NCBI GenBank assembly: GCA_030248295.1
Contig: JASANH010000389.1
Coordinates: forward strand, 1 to 64,000
Direction of reading: 5' to 3'
DNA: 64,000 nt
DNA from: Mesodorylaimus sp. YZB2_4
Taxonomy: Eukaryota > Nematoda > Enoplea > Dorylaimida > Dorylaimidae
Shown: in pieces, positions 63,826 to 64,000 of the stretch
How the letters are laid out: each line of letters opens with the position of its first letter
How positions within the stretch are numbered: the first letter of the stretch is position 1
The notes under the pieces: model-generated
The model's input: only the letters and a program-made list of their open reading frames with translations
Told to the model about the DNA's origin: nothing
The model's database searches: none
Position numbers and translations under genes: made by a program

Positions 63826-64000
63826 TCGGCCAGCTATGTAAGCGTATGACGTGTAATATCCAGTGCCGTAAACTGCAACACTAAACTGTGATGTCGATGT
63901 GAGTTATTTTGAATATTTCTGACATGTTCGAGCAGGTGATAGTGATAAGCACTAATGTTAATATCTGGTATAGGATGACCAGAAGATGCGTTTAGAAAGG
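63826..64000 (-). pseudogene. Gene E IgGFc-binding domain, C-terminal end (partial)
   Basis: Pieces LNASSGHPIPDINISAYHYH, CSNMSEIFKITHIDIT and SVAVYGTGYYTSYAYIAGRL read in three frames and line up with the gene D text SLGAYQYRLPC ... VYGMGDYTSYAYIAGRL. Two one-base shifts separate them. The domain continues beyond the right edge. Confidence 0.6.

Larger units (their letters stand above)
58040..64000 (-). pseudogene. Gene E: decayed DEG/ENaC-IgGFc paralogue, 5' end beyond the window
   Basis: Recognisable parts from 5' to 3': IgGFc C-terminal segment (63826..64000), calc-binding-like DCDG/DGDG stretch and hyalin-repeat-like segment (63135..63825), Ser/Thr-rich remnants (62440..63130 and 58560..59060), and the last two channel exons (58217..58292 and 58040..58159). 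TM2 reads GLWLSMCAISIVE. Damage: an in-frame TGA at 58238..58240 in the YSRVDVYYG exon, single-base frame shifts near 63480, 63880 and 63930, no YGNCF or Cys-rich exons between 58.3 and 62.4 kb, and insertion of repeats and a Harbinger element. It is a pseudogene unless several of these are sequencing errors; the missing exons argue against that. Confidence 0.75.

Noticed and set aside
1-64000. CRISPR array, operon or bacterial origin
   Set aside because: Introns, SINEs and animal channel domains show a eukaryotic genome; no regular repeat-spacer array is present.

Overview
The window is eukaryotic: spliced genes with short GT-AG introns (often 45-160 nt, acceptors such as TTTTCAG and TTTCTAG), tRNA-like SINE fragments, a PIF/Harbinger transposon and minisatellites. 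Small introns plus a DEG/ENaC (degenerin / epithelial sodium channel) gene family indicate an invertebrate animal. IgGFc-binding, DCDG-type calcium-binding and hyalin-repeat-like motifs would fit a spiralian or nematode-grade genome, but I cannot name the species.

The core is a head-to-tail tandem family of large genes, all on the minus strand, called A to E from left to right. Gene A (2783..17346, 18 exons, about 2560 aa), gene B (25052..37608, 17 exons, about 2635 aa) and gene D (50316..57003, 17 exons, about 1402 aa) could be assembled exon by exon with every splice phase consistent. Gene C (39197..49687, about 2.8 thousand aa) is clear except for one homopolymer-ridden stretch at 47.64-47.99 kb. 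Gene E (58040 to beyond the right edge) is a decayed paralogue with a stop codon, frameshifts and inserted transposons. A further paralogue between A and B (21.09-21.78 kb) has collapsed to its first three exons joined to its 3' flank.

Each intact protein is a DEG/ENaC-like subunit: a short N-terminus, TM1, the FPAVS-C-LNPYK motif, a basic furin-like linker, then (A, B, D) an IgGFc-binding domain of about 420 aa, then a Ser/Thr-rich mucin-like stretch of 440 to 2000+ residues, and finally the rest of the channel ectodomain (YGNCF block, Cys-rich exons, YSRVDVYYG motif) and TM2. Gene C lacks the IgGFc cassette and carries about 20 copies of a 52-residue Ser/Thr/Lys repeat instead. Both hallmark pore motifs are changed in every copy: the His-Gly gating motif before TM1 reads Arg-Ile, and the G-x-S selectivity filter of TM2 reads S-x-C. 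I infer a membrane-anchored, probably cleavable mucin/IgGFc surface protein built on a channel scaffold; conductance is an open question.

Non-genic parts. 1-2.3 kb: SINE fragments and no recognisable gene. 17.3-25.0 kb: a duplicated 5' flank, the collapsed paralogue and dispersed repeats. 37.6-39.2 kb, 49.7-50.3 kb and 57.0-58.0 kb: short spacers. 58.3-62.4 kb: repeats, including a 1532-bp Harbinger element (60851..62382, TAA target duplication) that landed in the palindromic centre of a TGCGTA-rich repeat inside gene E.
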